In this document: positions 32,881 to 44,498 of the stretch, in pieces | Layout of the letters: every line of letters begins with the position of its first letter | Position numbering within the stretch: position 1 is the stretch's first letter | NCBI GenBank assembly: GCA_021234155.1 | Contig: JAJEKV010000136.1 | Span: 434,001-498,000, forward strand | Length of the DNA: 64,000 bases | Direction of reading: 5' to 3' | Source of the DNA: Isoetes taiwanensis | Lineage: Eukaryota; Streptophyta; Lycopodiopsida; Isoetales; Isoetaceae | The notes under the pieces: model-generated | What the model was told of the DNA's origin: nothing | The model's input: the letters and a program-made list of their open reading frames with translations, nothing else | Database searches by the model: none | Translations under genes and position numbers: made by a program

Positions 32881-33387
32881 GATATTCTGCCTTTGCTTGT
32901 ATTTTTGTGATATTTCTCCTATTTAAAATTAGGTATGCCACTTATTATGTCGTGATACTTGTTACATTCGTTTGGAAAACCAACGCGAACCCGACTGCCT
33001 AGCCTTCTTCCCAACCCTGCAGTTCTGCTAGTTATTAGTTTCTTGACACATTTGCTTAAACACCTTTTACCACTTTTTGCCATATTTGCCTTTTCTTACC
33101 CACTCTTTATCCACGTTTATGGCCACATGCTATATTTTGTTTCTTGCCCTTAAATGGCCCCACGTTTATAACTTAACCTATTATTACCTTCCTTGCTTTG
33201 CATTCTTGATATAATTTGCACCTTCACACATTTTGTTTGGGCGTGCCCATCTGTCTAAGACCATTGCCCCATGCATTTAAGCCGTACCCCAAGGCCAAAC
33301 TTATCATTACTCTTCTATATCTTTCTCATGACACATATCATTATGGTGTTGTTACATAGTATAGATGTATGCTCATGTACACACTAC

Positions 33388-33627
33388 AAGTTATATTATG
33401 GTGTTGGAGTACACCCTAAAACCTCCAAATATTATTATTAGTCTATGGTGTTGGAGTACACCCTAAAACCTCCAAATATATTATTATTCTATGGTGTTGG
33501 AGTACACCTTAAAACCTCCAAAGTTTTATTATCATTCTATGGTGTTGGAGTACACCCTAAAACCTCCAAATATTATTATTATTATTCTATGGTGTTGGAG
33601 TACACCCTAAAAACCTCCAAATCATTG
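33388..33627 (+). repeat. Five-copy tandem array, ~45-50-bp unit
   Basis: Five units each carry TATGGTGTTGGAGTACACC, then CTAAAACCTCCAAA and an AT-rich spacer of variable length ((ATT)n). GGTGT and ACACC pair within each unit. The array ends about 70 bp before the right LTR, followed by a GGGCCGAGGGGACCGGCCC inverted repeat. Confidence 0.9.
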
Positions 33628-33695
33628 TACTCAAATGGAGAAAAAGAAGTTGAAGCATTTGGGCCGAGGGGACCGGCCCATTTTTGTTTATGAGA

Positions 33696-34230
33696 TGTTG
33701 ACCGGGATTTTGGCACCCGGTCAACATAAGAAAGGAGGGGGCGTGAAGGAGTATTTGTAACCTAAGGGCCTAGATTTATAAGGGCCTTTGGGATGTTTAT
33801 TATTTTAAATGGCTAAGATAAAGAGGTGAAAATAGAAGGCTAAGATGAAGGGGCATAAATCAAAGGTTAAGATGAAGAGGCAAAATGGAAGGTTATGATG
33901 AAGAGGTTGGAATGGAGGGTGAAGATTATGAGGTGCAAGGTATTTAAAATTTTTGAGGGACACGAGTTCCTCCTCTCTCCCTGGTCCAAGATACTTGAGA
34001 GGGTTCAGAGACCTCTCTTGATCATGGATTCAGAGGCCCTCCATGTTTCAGAGGCATGGAGGGCAATTTACATTGTATTTCCTTCTCTTATTCTTATAGA
34101 TTGAAGATTATTTTGGGCCCAAGATTTTTCTTTGAATCTCTCTCATTCTTTATCTTGCAGCATCAAATTTGATCTTGATTCTTGCCTCTTGAGGCCACTT
34201 GTTGGGGATTGTGGGGAAAATCCGTCAACA
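33696..34230 (+). repeat. Right long terminal repeat
   Basis: Pairs with the left LTR over its full length with seven differences by eye, including one inserted A. It is followed immediately by GTCTT, the second copy of the target duplication. Confidence 0.85.
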
Positions 34231-34615
34231 GTCTTGAATCACTTCGTTTGTTCGAAAACATGCAATTTGGAACTGTGGAATCAAATGATGTTACAATGGT
34301 AAAATTATTGCCACCTGAAGACTTTTAAGAATGGGCAAGAAATGCATGCCTTGGTAATGAGCAATGGATTCTATTCTGACGTTGTTGGAACATCCCTTCG
34401 TAATATGTATGGAAAGTGTGGGAGCTTAGAGGATGCAAGGTTCATCTTACATTGCGATGTGGTAGCATGGAATTCCATGGTCGCCTTGTATAGCCACAAC
34501 AAGTGTAACATGGAAGCTCTGCCCTCAGACTCTATGTAGGAGAGATTCGTAGAGCCCAACAAGTCCACATTTCTTAGTTTGCTTGATTCATTCTAACAGC
34601 CTTGGAAGAAGGGCG
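34231..34615 (+). pseudogene. PPR pseudogene, downstream part
   Basis: Begins with ESLRLFENMQFGTVESNDVT, the expected continuation of the SWTAII..AYAETN repeat left of the LTR element. It then reads NGQEMHALVMSNGFYSDVV, NMYGKCGSLEDARFI and DVVAWNSMVALYS in shifted frames. One base seems to be missing at the former junction. The gene was decayed, or has since decayed, on both sides of the insertion. Confidence 0.8.
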
Positions 34616-37184
34616 AATAAGACAGATTGTCGCGACTCACATTACATCGCCTCAATATTTTTTAGAAGTAAAAAGATGCATGTGCTCTAGTATCTCAATT
34701 ATTTGCTTTTCTCTAATTCATAATCACTAGAAAATATGTATGGATACTATATGATCTAAATCTTAGGCTTGTTAACAAGTCTGTCTACAGGCAGAAAGAA
34801 AAAATGACCTCACAGGTTAGATGGGTTATGTATATTCAACATTTGGAGCACATCATTCATTGCATAAGGTACATTTTCTTTTCTCTCTTCTAGTATAACA
34901 TGAGATTTAAATAGAACCCTATTGATACATTGCTTATTTCGTAGGTATAACCTGAATGATTCTGTTCAAACATAAAAGAGTAAAACTGGTAAAATTCTCT
35001 GTGTTTATGAGCTGCAAATGTTAATGCCTCCTCAGACCAAATAAGAGAAATTGGTGCCGCTGCGCTGTACAATAGAGCAACATAGATAATTGGCATATCT
35101 ATTTTTTGCTGATAATCTTTTAATTGTTTGCCTGCAGAGATGCTTTAACTATGACACAGTTTTGTGACATGGTTTTGGCAGTTGGTGCAAATGACATCAG
35201 GAATAAAGAATTAAGGCCATGTTCCCATTATTTGCTGTGAACCAAGATTTATTGATTACTTAACAGATGCAAATGGCTGGGTAGCTTTGGGTGCACATGG
35301 ATCTTTGCAGTTGTTAACTTATCTTGCCCCAAGTGCAATTGAAATCAAAAGTAACATTGAAATTAAAACTAGGTATAAAGAGGGGATCCAAAAATGCACT
35401 TAACGAGCACAACACTTTCAAAATGTATTATTTCTTCTGTTCAAAAATCTTTTGTTGGAATAGCTTAGCCCTATATCTTGATTATTTGAACAAAAAATGT
35501 TGATGGTTCTCCACTTAAAGGTACAATGTGCAAGCATAACCCAATATTGTTTGTGCATGTTGAGAAATATGATCTTTTGTTATTATGTAATTAAAAGATA
35601 GGATAGTAATTTTGGATGAAGCACCACACATATTTTGTAGTATAAGCTTTTTTCAGAGCTATATTTATCTAACACTACGTTTGTTGGGAAGTTGCATCAA
35701 TGTAGATAATAAATGTATGACCTTAAGAAGGAAGTATTTAATGATTCATTCCCGATACATTATACGATCTTAGCCGCCCATGTACGTGTTTGAGGGGGGT
35801 CAAATGCTTATGTGGCTCTATTTCTTAGGTCAATCCAACCTTATGAATGCAACAAAAAATGCAGCTGACTTCCAGAAGACAAATACATCTCCGTGATACA
35901 AACTCGGGTTCCTGTTGAAGCCTTGCATCTTCCCATTGACCTCTATTACATACGAGAAGAACATGCATCAAAAAATCAGGCCAGGGGAATCGAACCCCTT
36001 GCGCATAGCGCCTGTACTTCCCTTAAAAGGGTCGGGGGCTATCCCTATGGAACATGCATATGCAGACATTCAAAAAGATGGCAGGCAACATAAGCACAGA
36101 CCAATTTGTTGGGTTGTTATTTTTTGTTGAAGGTATTCCTAGCAAACCTTCAACCTCATGACCTCTAGATTGCTTTAGGCAACCATTATGAGCCAAAAAG
36201 TTGCAAAGGAAAGGGTCAAATATCAAGTTAGAGATGCTTTCCCAAAACAATAAAAAAGTGACCTTGGTAAAACTTTTGCCAAATGCTTTTAGACTCGAGT
36301 TTTGATGCGATTCCAATTCCAAAAGATGCTCTCTTTGATATGCAAAGATTCAATGTGCAAAAGTCAGATGCAAGCAAACAAGTAAATCACCCTCAAATTT
36401 GTAAATCTGACCCGGTAAAAAGTAAGTCAATAGCCAAGGCAGCACGCAAATTTTGCAAATGTCTTTTGCTTCATGCACTTTCATACGAACAGAAGGCCAC
36501 AATTTTGTGCGTTTTTATCAACTTGGAATAAGAGATGTAGTTTAGGTATGATGCTCTCTTCTTGGATGCATCTTTTGTTCCTTGTTCATTACAAGAACAA
36601 TGGTTAAGCCTTTTACATGATTGTCAGCTTACAGATATTGATGGAGATCAACACTTCATGTGGTATAAATGATTGGGCAAGAGTTGGCAGAGCTTATGCA
36701 ATGATGATAGAGGATATTTTAATACTTATGCAGTTGCTTCGGCATATTTTTGTTGTCCGAATATTCTATCGGATGAAAGGAAAGTTCATGTTATATTCTA
36801 TGAGAAGATGAGTTTATGTAGATGAAAGGAAAGTTATTCCCTAAACAATTCAGAGAATTGGAAAGTATTCAATAAGGAGAAAACTAAAAAGGTTAAACAT
36901 TCTATTTATTTGTGCTAAATATGGAGTTATCTTATGAGGCCAGACCTTTATAGAAGCAACATATTTAGAGTGCTATCGTGGAGCAATAGAATCGTAACGT
37001 ATGATCAATATGTAAATAGAAACAACAGAACCTCGATGATGCATATAAGACAGATTATGGAGCACTCGGATTATGGAGATGATTGAAGAGATAAGATCCG
37101 AAGTCGTAATAGTTGAGAATGCTGCCTGAGTTCGTGATTGTAAATATGAGATTTGATTGTATTAAGTTAAGGTGAACAATGTTC
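34616..37184. other. Long intergenic stretch without recognised genes
   Basis: AT-rich. The only notable site is a perfect tRNA B-box-like GGTTCGATTCC on the minus strand at about 35986-35996, inside AGGGG...CCCCT. No A box in register or cloverleaf could be built around it. It may be the head of a decayed SINE. Confidence 0.4.
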
Positions 37185-37382
37185 TGTGCGATCGCACCAC
37201 ACATGCTTACAGCATATGGATCTTCCCAAATGTATGACATTCCAACCGACATTCCGCACATGCGTCCAACATTCCGCCGCAAGATGCGTGTGACAATCCG
37301 ACCAAGATTCCTCACATTTACCCAATATTCTGCCCCACAAAATATATTTAATTGGTTCTCATGTAACGTCAAGGTAAGTGGA
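37185..37382 (+). repeat. Direct repeat copy 1 (about 190 bp)
   Basis: Shares with 37578-37770 the ordered strings GGATCTTCCCAAATGTATGA, CGACATTCCGCAC, GACAATCCGACCAAGATTCC and TCACATTTACCCAATATTC, plus TAATTGGTT at the end. A few substitutions and small indels separate the copies. Confidence 0.9.
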
Positions 37383-37495
37383 TGAGCATTCCGTCCTTTT
37401 CTTGATTCATTCTTAAGCAGAATGATAAATTGTTTCAACAAGCCTGTAGAATCAGGTAAGCACCTCACCCTGACGATGTAGAACGGAATGGGGGA

Positions 37496-37583
37496 AGCCA
37501 TTCTTGCTTCCCCCTGACCTGCAGAATCCGGGAGTGCTGTGTAGGCACGACCGGATTCTGCAGGTCGGGAAGCAAGAATGGCT
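37496..37583. repeat. Long hairpin between the two direct repeats
   Basis: AGCCATTCTTGCTTCCC and GACCTGCAGAATCCGG (37496-37531, with three extra bases CCT between them) pair perfectly with 37551-37583 around a 19-base loop. The stem is 33 bp. It could be a foldback element or a small-RNA precursor. Confidence 0.9.
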
Positions 37584-37770
37584 GAGCCACGCATGCCTAC
37601 AACGTGTGGATCTTCCCAAATGTATGACATTCCAGCCGACATTCCGCACGTGTCCAACATTTCGCCGCAAGAAGCATGTGACAATCCGACCAAGATTCCT
37701 CACATTTACCCAATATTCCGCCCCACAAAATGTAATATAATTGGTTTTCACGTAACAAAAATATCATTTT
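37578..37770 (+). repeat. Direct repeat copy 2
   Basis: Second copy of the unit at 37185-37382. It ends about 280 bp before the HAD hydrolase start codon and so lies in that gene's upstream region. Confidence 0.9.
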
Positions 37771-37947
37771 AGGTGACATTCTCATGTATCAACAGTGTGG
37801 GCAATGGGTTATGTGTTTCGATGTGAGAATGTGAAGTCGTATACCAAAAATAGATCAACCTAAATTTAATTATACATTAAGTCAACAAGAGAAGAGTGAG
37901 AGTCAACAAGAGAAGAGAACCTGCCACAAAGACACGAGATGCAATGC

Positions 37948-37954
37948 TATAAAA
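37948..37954 (+). promoter_or_regulatory. TATA box of the HAD hydrolase gene
   Basis: TATAAAA lies 101 bp upstream of the ATG at 38055. This leaves room for a leader of about 70 bases, which is normal for a plant gene. Confidence 0.5.
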
Positions 37955-38054
37955 CATCACAAAATCGTATGGCCAAAACCAGACTACACTTCAGTCACAC
38001 GAACAAAAACATCAATCGAACCCGATATCTCTAAGAGTGGTCCGTAGCAAACTA

Positions 38055-39918
38055 ATGGCTATGGCGGTGCGCAGCTCATTCGTCCCCTGCCCTCTCTTCC
38101 CTAGAAGTTGGTTCGTCGGAGAAGGAGCACACTTCATCCATTTCAATTCCTTCACTCATTACAATAGTTCAGTGGCACCATCGTCAACGCATTGGACGAG
38201 ACGACGTCGTCCTTCACATGTCTCTGCTGCATTGGACGCCCTAATATTTGATTGCGATGGGGTTATCTTAGAATCTGAGGATCTCCACCGACAGGCATAT
38301 AATGCAACGTTTTCCTACTTTGATGTCCGCTGCCCCAGCTCTGCCTCACCTGTTGAATGGAGTACAGAATTTTATGATGTGTTGCAAAATCAAATTGGTG
38401 GAGGAAAGCCCAAGATGCGCTGGTAAGTATTTCTTATGCAGTGCAATAAGAAAATATTTTTTTCAATTGGTCTCTCTTCCAGGTATTTCAATACCAATGG
38501 ATGGCCTTCTTCCAGCATCTTTTCTGCACCACCAGAAAATGAACTGGACAAATCTAAACTCATTGATACTCTACAGGTCAGGTTAAGTCGTTGATTCATA
38601 TCAGAATTTTCAAGCCTTTTGTCTGCATTGTCAAGGATTAAAGTGTTGCTGAATTACAGGACTGGAAAACTTCGAAATACAAGGATATTATTCAATCTGG
38701 GGCTGTAAGCAATATTATTTTGTAGATATATCTTTGTTTTCTGCTATTTGTGAAGTTAGGTTATTTTCTGGAGTGACTCATGTTAGAAATGATCAAACAT
38801 GTCTGCAGGTAGGATTAACTGCAAGTCATCTAAGTCGATTTATATTATAAACACAGGTACTGCCCCGACCAGGAGTTCTTCGTTTAATGGACGAGGCCAA
38901 ATGCCAGGTAAGCAAATAACCTCTTGCACCATTGCCTTTTTGTAGGCTAACAGTTTGATACATTAGGGAGTTAAAGTTGCTGTGTGCTCGGCAGCAACAA
39001 AAAGTTCTGTGGTGTTTGTCCTCAACAATCTTATTGGCAAGGTCCGTGCATGGTTATCATGACAGTTTAGTTATCAGAACTAATTAACATATCACCAAAG
39101 CTAACGTGAAGGATGTTGCTTATGCACAGGAAAGGTTTCAACAGCTCGACTGTTTTCTTGCAGGTAACATCTTTGTCATGCAGCATCATTGCAAAGGATG
39201 TACCATCTCTCATATGTTTTGTCACAGGTGATGATGTGGATAAGAAAAAGCCTGATCCTACAATCTATAATGTGGCAGCTGAAGTACGTATTACAGATAT
39301 GAGATGCTTTAAGTGCTTTAAGTGTTTCTCTTTGATGAGATTGGATATATTAGTATCTCCTGGAGATTTGATATGTGAGTATCTTGTGTCTAGTAATACT
39401 TAGTTATTTTTTTTATTTGCAGAAACTGGCAGTCATATCCAAAAACTGTCTTGTCATAGAGGACAGTGTAATTGGTCTCCAGGTATTTGGTTCTGCTATG
39501 CTCATTGATAATGCTGTAGAGCAGAGGACAATGGTTGTGGTATTCTAAAGAATTGTATTGTCCTATAGCACAATGTGGTACACCATTTTTTTCTTAATTT
39601 TCTTCATTAGCAATAATTCTAAGATTTCTCTTACAGGCAGCATTGGGGGCGGGAATGAATTGTGTCATTTCGTTTACTTCTTCCACAAGTGAACAGGTAC
39701 TTAAGAGCAGAATTTTTCTAACTTCATGTAAAATTAATATATACTTCAATTTTCTTGCAGGATTTCCAGGGAGCTGTTGCAATTTTCTCAGATCTTGGAA
39801 ATGTCAGGTAACTTACGAAACTTCTTATATATAGATGCCTACAGAAATTAATACAGCATTCCCTTGCAGTTTTTCAGAACTTGCCAAAGTAATGGAAGCT
39901 ACAAAAACTGCAGTATAG
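38055..39918 (+). CDS. CbbY-type HAD hydrolase, probably plastid-targeted (11 exons)
   Basis: Exons: 38055-38422, 38483-38576, 38660-38704, 38857-38907, 38967-39041, 39130-39163, 39228-39283, 39423-39482, 39637-39696, 39761-39807, 39870-39918. All introns are GT-AG and short; the product is 312 aa. The N-terminal ~60 residues are rich in Ser, Arg and His with few acids, like a plastid transit peptide. HAD motif I is DALIFDCDGVILESE, motif II VAVCSAATKSS, the Lys region KKKPDP, and motif III VIEDSVIGLQAA. The sequence follows Arabidopsis At4g39970 closely (GGGKPKMRWYF, LIDTLQDWKT, RPGVLRLMDEA). Family members dephosphorylate small sugar phosphates such as xylulose-1,5-bisphosphate; the substrate here is inferred only. 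AATAAA at 39939 may be the polyadenylation signal. The gene looks fully intact. Confidence 0.93.
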
Positions 39919-39959
39919 ACCTGTAAAGAAAGAACCATAATAAAAGAAAACAAATAGCC

Positions 39960-41285
39960 AAAATTCAGCAAAACAATTGATGTACAGACATTCATATGCC
40001 TCCCATATTGGTCCCCAATTAGAGCTGCTGTTTTCTAATGGCTAGCATATTAGAGTCTAAAACATGGAATCCCTTACCCGGTTCTTGTGAGCTGATGATT
40101 CAATGAAGTCGTGTACTTGGACAACTTCTCCAGATATTCACGTGCATACTCCAGTGCTTTTCATAGTTTTGGGATGAACCACGTTTAGGAAATGATTCTT
40201 TTAAAGAAGATGCCATGTGTTATTCGAGTCCAGCGTGAAAACAGGTGCATGCCATATCTCACAACACCACCAGATTAAAGCATCTGCGTCCATGGAAAAT
40301 ACGTTCGTTAGCATTTGCTGAAGTTGACATTCATCAAGATATTCAGTTGAAACAATGGAGACATCAATGCCATATTGCATCAAGTGGCTTGGCAAATTCA
40401 TTATTCAAAGATGGAATCTTAGATTAGATCATTTGTTATCTACAATTAGATCGACTTTCCTTCTCTCATAGACCTGTGGGCAGCAATCTATATCGATTGT
40501 CTTTTGCACTTAGACAATGAAGATGCAGCTTCATGCCTTTGTAGCTGTCTTCGACTCACTAAACCAATTTGTTACGTTTGTGTATATTTGGATTGTCGTA
40601 AAAACATACAATCATAGATCCCACAATAAAAGAATAGAATACCAACTTAAGGAAGATGCACTCAAGCACAACTGTTATGGTAGCACCACTAACCACCCAT
40701 CTGGATCCATTGGGTGATGGCAAATACAAAGACCTGGGCTCTGGCTTACTGGCCTTCCGGCCTATTTCGGCCATTACTCCCTCATATGGATGAACTAAAA
40801 GAAGCATCGCCCCGATTCTAAAACTAGACTCTGGGCTAGTTCCAGGAAGTTAATATTGCCTCAATCGGAGCCCTGGTTGTGGAAATATGTTCAACTGAAG
40901 CTCAACTTTTATTTATAGATGTCTCCATGACTTTAGCCTTTTTTTTTATCCCAATGATAGTACCTCGACCCCATCTACAATATGTGTTGAACTTGGTTTC
41001 CACCCCATCCATTGGCTATTCCTTTATAATAATATAAAGGTCTTATCCATAGTGATCCTTTTTAATGCCAGTCACTCGTTGCTAGTTATGTATTCCTTGG
41101 ATTGTCTACATGTCCCAACATATAGTGCTTAATTATCTTGCATTTTATTTGATCAAAAAACTTGATCAATGCAAGAGTTTATCTTGCTAAGGTACTACGA
41201 GTATTTGCCAATCTAATGTAGCTTCTAATTTTGATATTTATGTGTTTCAATTCTCTGTATGTGTTTTGCCTTGATCTTTCAACTG
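39960..41285. other. Intergenic, no recognised feature
   Basis: No domain or RNA is recognised on either strand; only short ORFs are present. Confidence 0.45.
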
Positions 41286-42771
41286 TTCGATGCCACTTAG
41301 ATGTCAATAGGTTGGATCCATATGTCGATCTATATAACGACATACAATAGCACAAATAATTGGGTCAGGTCATGTTACTTGAAGAATTTAATATACGCAC
41401 CGGGATAGAACAAAGAATAAAGCTCGATGCCTTAGCAGAGGATGTATTACAAAGTCCTATAGAGACTGCTTGGCCACGGGCATCGGATGGTAGACCACAT
41501 CCGATCACACGCTATGGCAGACAATTGCTTCGGATGTGCAACATCTTTGATTTGGTTATCTACAATGGTTTAACACAATGACCATCCTCTACCAGCTACA
41601 CTTGTAGGAAGGATAATCAGTAGGCAACTCAAATGTTGTAGACTATGTGTTCGTAGATGAGCAGGATATGCACCTGATTATCAACCTTTGCGTTGGAATA
41701 GACAATAGGGATGAAGAAGTGGGCTTAGATAACCAACCACTTTTCCTGTAGTTGGATTGGCAGACTGTTCGGATCCCCTGTCTAAAACTCCTCGCATGCC
41801 TCAACTGCACTTGGATTATATCCATCAGAGGCTTATGTCCAAATGCTCACATATGACCTTAGGGAAAATTCTGTAGCTTTCCATGCTACAACAACGGATT
41901 GGTCATTGATTGCTTATGACTGCTGCTGAGAGGTGCTTTGGGAGAAGCCATCTACGGAGGACCTCAGGGGCAACATCCTTCCCTCGTAACCATTGGTTTG
42001 ATGTTGAATGTAAAGAACTTATGCTGGCTTTGACAGGTTGGCGAAGGCTACTAAGGAAGCCTCTGCACCCTAGGCGGAACATTAGTTCTGATCAATGGGT
42101 ACAATACTTGTAGCAACTCTATGATCCGCTAAGGATTCGAGCAACAATACCTCTACATGTGGATCTTGCGCTAGCAATCATGGAGAAAGAGGTCATTCAG
42201 GGCTTACAACGTCTTGGCAATGAAAAGACAGCATATTTAGACGGTGTGCGGCTAGAGCTACTCAAATGGGCAGGGCCATCCATAGTGCCCATCCTAACTG
42301 CATTGTTCTACAAGGCGTTACATAAAGGTTTTTCCCCATAGTGGACCACTAGCAGGGTTGTTCCTCTTTAAGGCAGGCGATCCTCACTGTCCAACCAATT
42401 ACTAAACAATCATGAGTAGTTTGTTGTTTGCAAAACTACTTGCTGGAATTTTCGAGCAATAATTGACGACGTGGGTGGAGAAGGCAGAGGTACGAACTTC
42501 CATACAGTAGGATTCAAGCCCTGACACTCAATCATTGATCATATTTTTACACTACAGAATTTGGTTGAGGATAGCAGGAATCGTTGGCAGGACTTGTATT
42601 GCTATTTTATTGATTTTCAAAGGCCTTTGACTCTGTGCCTCGAAAAAAGATATAGAAAATATTGAGACAGTTGGGGGCCTCTATAGATCTGCAAAATGCA
42701 GTCTACACATTGTACGAGACATGCTTGGACCAACTGACACTAATGGATAAGAGCTCCAACTGCATGAATCC
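41286..42771 (+). mobile_element. LINE relic, endonuclease to early RT
   Basis: Starts at DVNRLDPYVDLYNDI, which corresponds to DVDRLAPYVDLYDDI in the 1-3.9 kb copy. It continues with the endonuclease (LLEEFNIRTG in place of LLGDFNART, so a catalytic Asp is now Glu; later FDLVIYNGL), the linker (FPRNHWFDVECKEL) and the RT start (LQRLGNEKTAYLDG). It stops after LYETCLDQLTLMDKS. Many stops are present. Confidence 0.85.
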
Positions 42772-43709
42772 AAATAAACAAATATGTAAGAACAAAACAG
42801 ATGATTGATACATATAGCAAATAAAGAGTTTTTGTGGAAACATACCTCAGATTAGGGAGGCAAAGGGGCGAGAGAAGCTGCGTCTGTCATGGCTGCCAGA
42901 CTTCCCTCTTTGCCTATGGAGGTCTCTGAATGGTTGTATCAATCCTTTTAAAGCAAGAATCGGTTTTTTGAAGCAGATAATCTGGCACTCGACTCGTTAG
43001 CGCCTTAGACACTGTGAATACCCAGCCTTGCAAAGATCTAGGGTGCAGAAGAGATAATGTTTAGGTCGAGAATCAGCAACAAAGCAATGAACGGAGAAGG
43101 AAAAAAAAGGCAGGGATGAGCTTTCTCTCTTCAAAAACCACCTTTCTCCCTTCAAAAGCCATGCGAGGCTGAAAAGCATGCTAGGCCATGCCGGATTTGG
43201 CCCAACAAAGCCGAGCAAGGCAGATTGATTGAATAAGGCTTGCTTGAGACTGCTGCTGTTTGTGATGCTATAACTGCCAAGGAAGAACTCAGCTGCATAT
43301 TTGGCAGCAAAACTAGCTCTTCTGTGGTCGGAATTGGCAAAATTAGGGGTAGAACAGGGTGGGTGCAAGCTTTTGAGGAATCAAAGTCTAGCAGATTTTT
43401 TCTATCCACCGCCATAGCCACTGCCGACCGCCGTAGCATCACGCCACAGTTTACCATCACTGGACGGAGCCGATTCTTCCCAAGAAAAACGTGGCACAAC
43501 AATACGAAAATGGATTGCGGCGCAGAAAAATTCGAACTGCGACAAAAAAGAAAAATTACAAACTCAATTATATATGTTTAGAAAGTGATTTAAATGCCTC
43601 GTTAATAATAAACCATAGCTTAGTTTAATCATGGGATATTTTTGGCTTAGATATTTGACTCAAGGCCTTGGTATCAACATTTTGTAAATTTCTTTTTCAT
43701 TCTCTTGCT
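42772..43709. other. Non-LINE segment between two LINE parts
   Basis: Replaces the RT core and thumb region of the LINE. An open frame at 43240-43581 (plus) has no known domain. The composition (CCGCCATAGCC strings) resembles 27040-27330 in the LTR element interior, but I could not establish an alignment. Ends and duplication are not evident. Confidence 0.4.
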
Positions 43710-44130
43710 TCTCATAGCCGCTCCCCCGAGCACCACCATATCATGCACGAGGATAGGATTTATCAGTACTGCCAACTGAGAGTCGTTGAGGATGAATACC
43801 ACACCCGCCAAAACTGTTCAACATTCGACCATATTCGAGCACGCTATGTTGAGTTGGTCCCGCCTAATAGCCGTTGCATATGATGTTGAGAACGGCTTCA
43901 ATGTGGCTACTAGATTCATATCTTTAGGAGATAATAGATATGCACACTCAGCTATATCCTCAAAGAGTATCTTGATATGTATCATGATGTATCCTTGTAC
44001 AGTGTGTCAAGATTCTTATTATTACCAATGTTTTTCCCTCTTTAGGTGGGGGATTTTAATCCAGAGAGTAATAAGTTCATTGTGTTCTTTTTATTGAGTC
44101 CCATAGGCCTATTGGTCCATAAGCCTATTG
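43710..44130 (+). mobile_element. LINE relic, C-terminal and 3' UTR part
   Basis: Encodes CQLRVVEDEYHTRQNCSTF and DHIRARY, matching the C-terminal zinc-type region of the 30.4-kb copy. It is followed by the structured 3' motif (44015-44075) and TCCCATAGGCCTATTGGTCC. It is in the same orientation as the part at 41.3 kb and probably belongs to the same copy. Confidence 0.8.
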
Positions 44131-44244
44131 GTGTGCATGGGCGTAGCCAAAACTAATTTGCTGAATTGATGTTTAATCCTTAATGGGTTATACTTTAGAT
44201 ACCGGTCCTAGAAGCGGAACAATGACATGCTTTGATTCAAAGTC

Positions 44245-44498
44245 CTTAACAACAGCTGGCGCGGTGTGAGGTGGGCCTTATCCGAAGGAAATTACTCTTC
44301 ACCGGAAATGACGCCGCTGATTCTTCTTTACGATCCAGCCATTGCGGTGAAGTTAAAGGTGATTATTGAAACCTCTTTCTCGCCGTGAGCTGGCGATTTT
44401 AAAAAATGCCGCGGATGCTGGCGCATCAACATCAAAATTGATCGAGCTCGCCCGCCTCTACCGCTGGAAATGGCTGATGGAAGCATTGGAAATCTAAG
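44245..44498 (+). other. GC-rich coding-like patch of unknown origin
   Basis: Two adjoining frames show coding-like composition unlike the neighbours. The first includes SEGNYSSPEMTPLILLYDP and AIAVKLKVI; the second includes LSRRELAILKNAADAGAST and SKLIELARLYRWKWLMEAL, then a stop at 44496-44498. They join only with a frame change near 44370. I do not recognise the protein. Codon use is rich in GCG, GCC, CTC and CGC. Confidence 0.4.

Larger units (their letters stand above)
26128..34230 (+). mobile_element. LTR retroelement carrying host gene fragments, no gag or pol recognised
   Basis: Two LTRs of 534 and 535 bp, differing by eye at six bases plus one single-base indel, start TGTTGAC and end GTCAACA. 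The 5 bp before the left LTR (GTCTT, 26123-26127) recur right after the right LTR (34231-34235), and PPR coding sequence continues across, so this is one insertion. The 7-kb interior has no capsid, protease, RT or integrase motif that I can find. It holds parts of a TPR-SET gene, a sterol methyl oxidase gene with introns, a minus-strand LINE, an LRR gene and a tandem array. No clear primer-binding site or polypurine tract touches the LTRs. It is best described as a large non-autonomous derivative, mobilised in trans. Confidence 0.8.

Noticed and set aside
35970-36055. A tRNA gene on the minus strand
   Set aside because: Only a T-arm-like AGGGGTTCGATTCCCCT is present. No D arm, anticodon arm or acceptor stem can be paired in register.
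38037-38054. HAD gene start at 38037
   Set aside because: The codon is GTG. ATG at 38055 is in frame and begins the transit-peptide-like segment.
42997-43581. Protein genes on both strands in the LINE gap
   Set aside because: The open frames overlap on opposite strands, and none has a domain or codon signal that sets it apart from chance.
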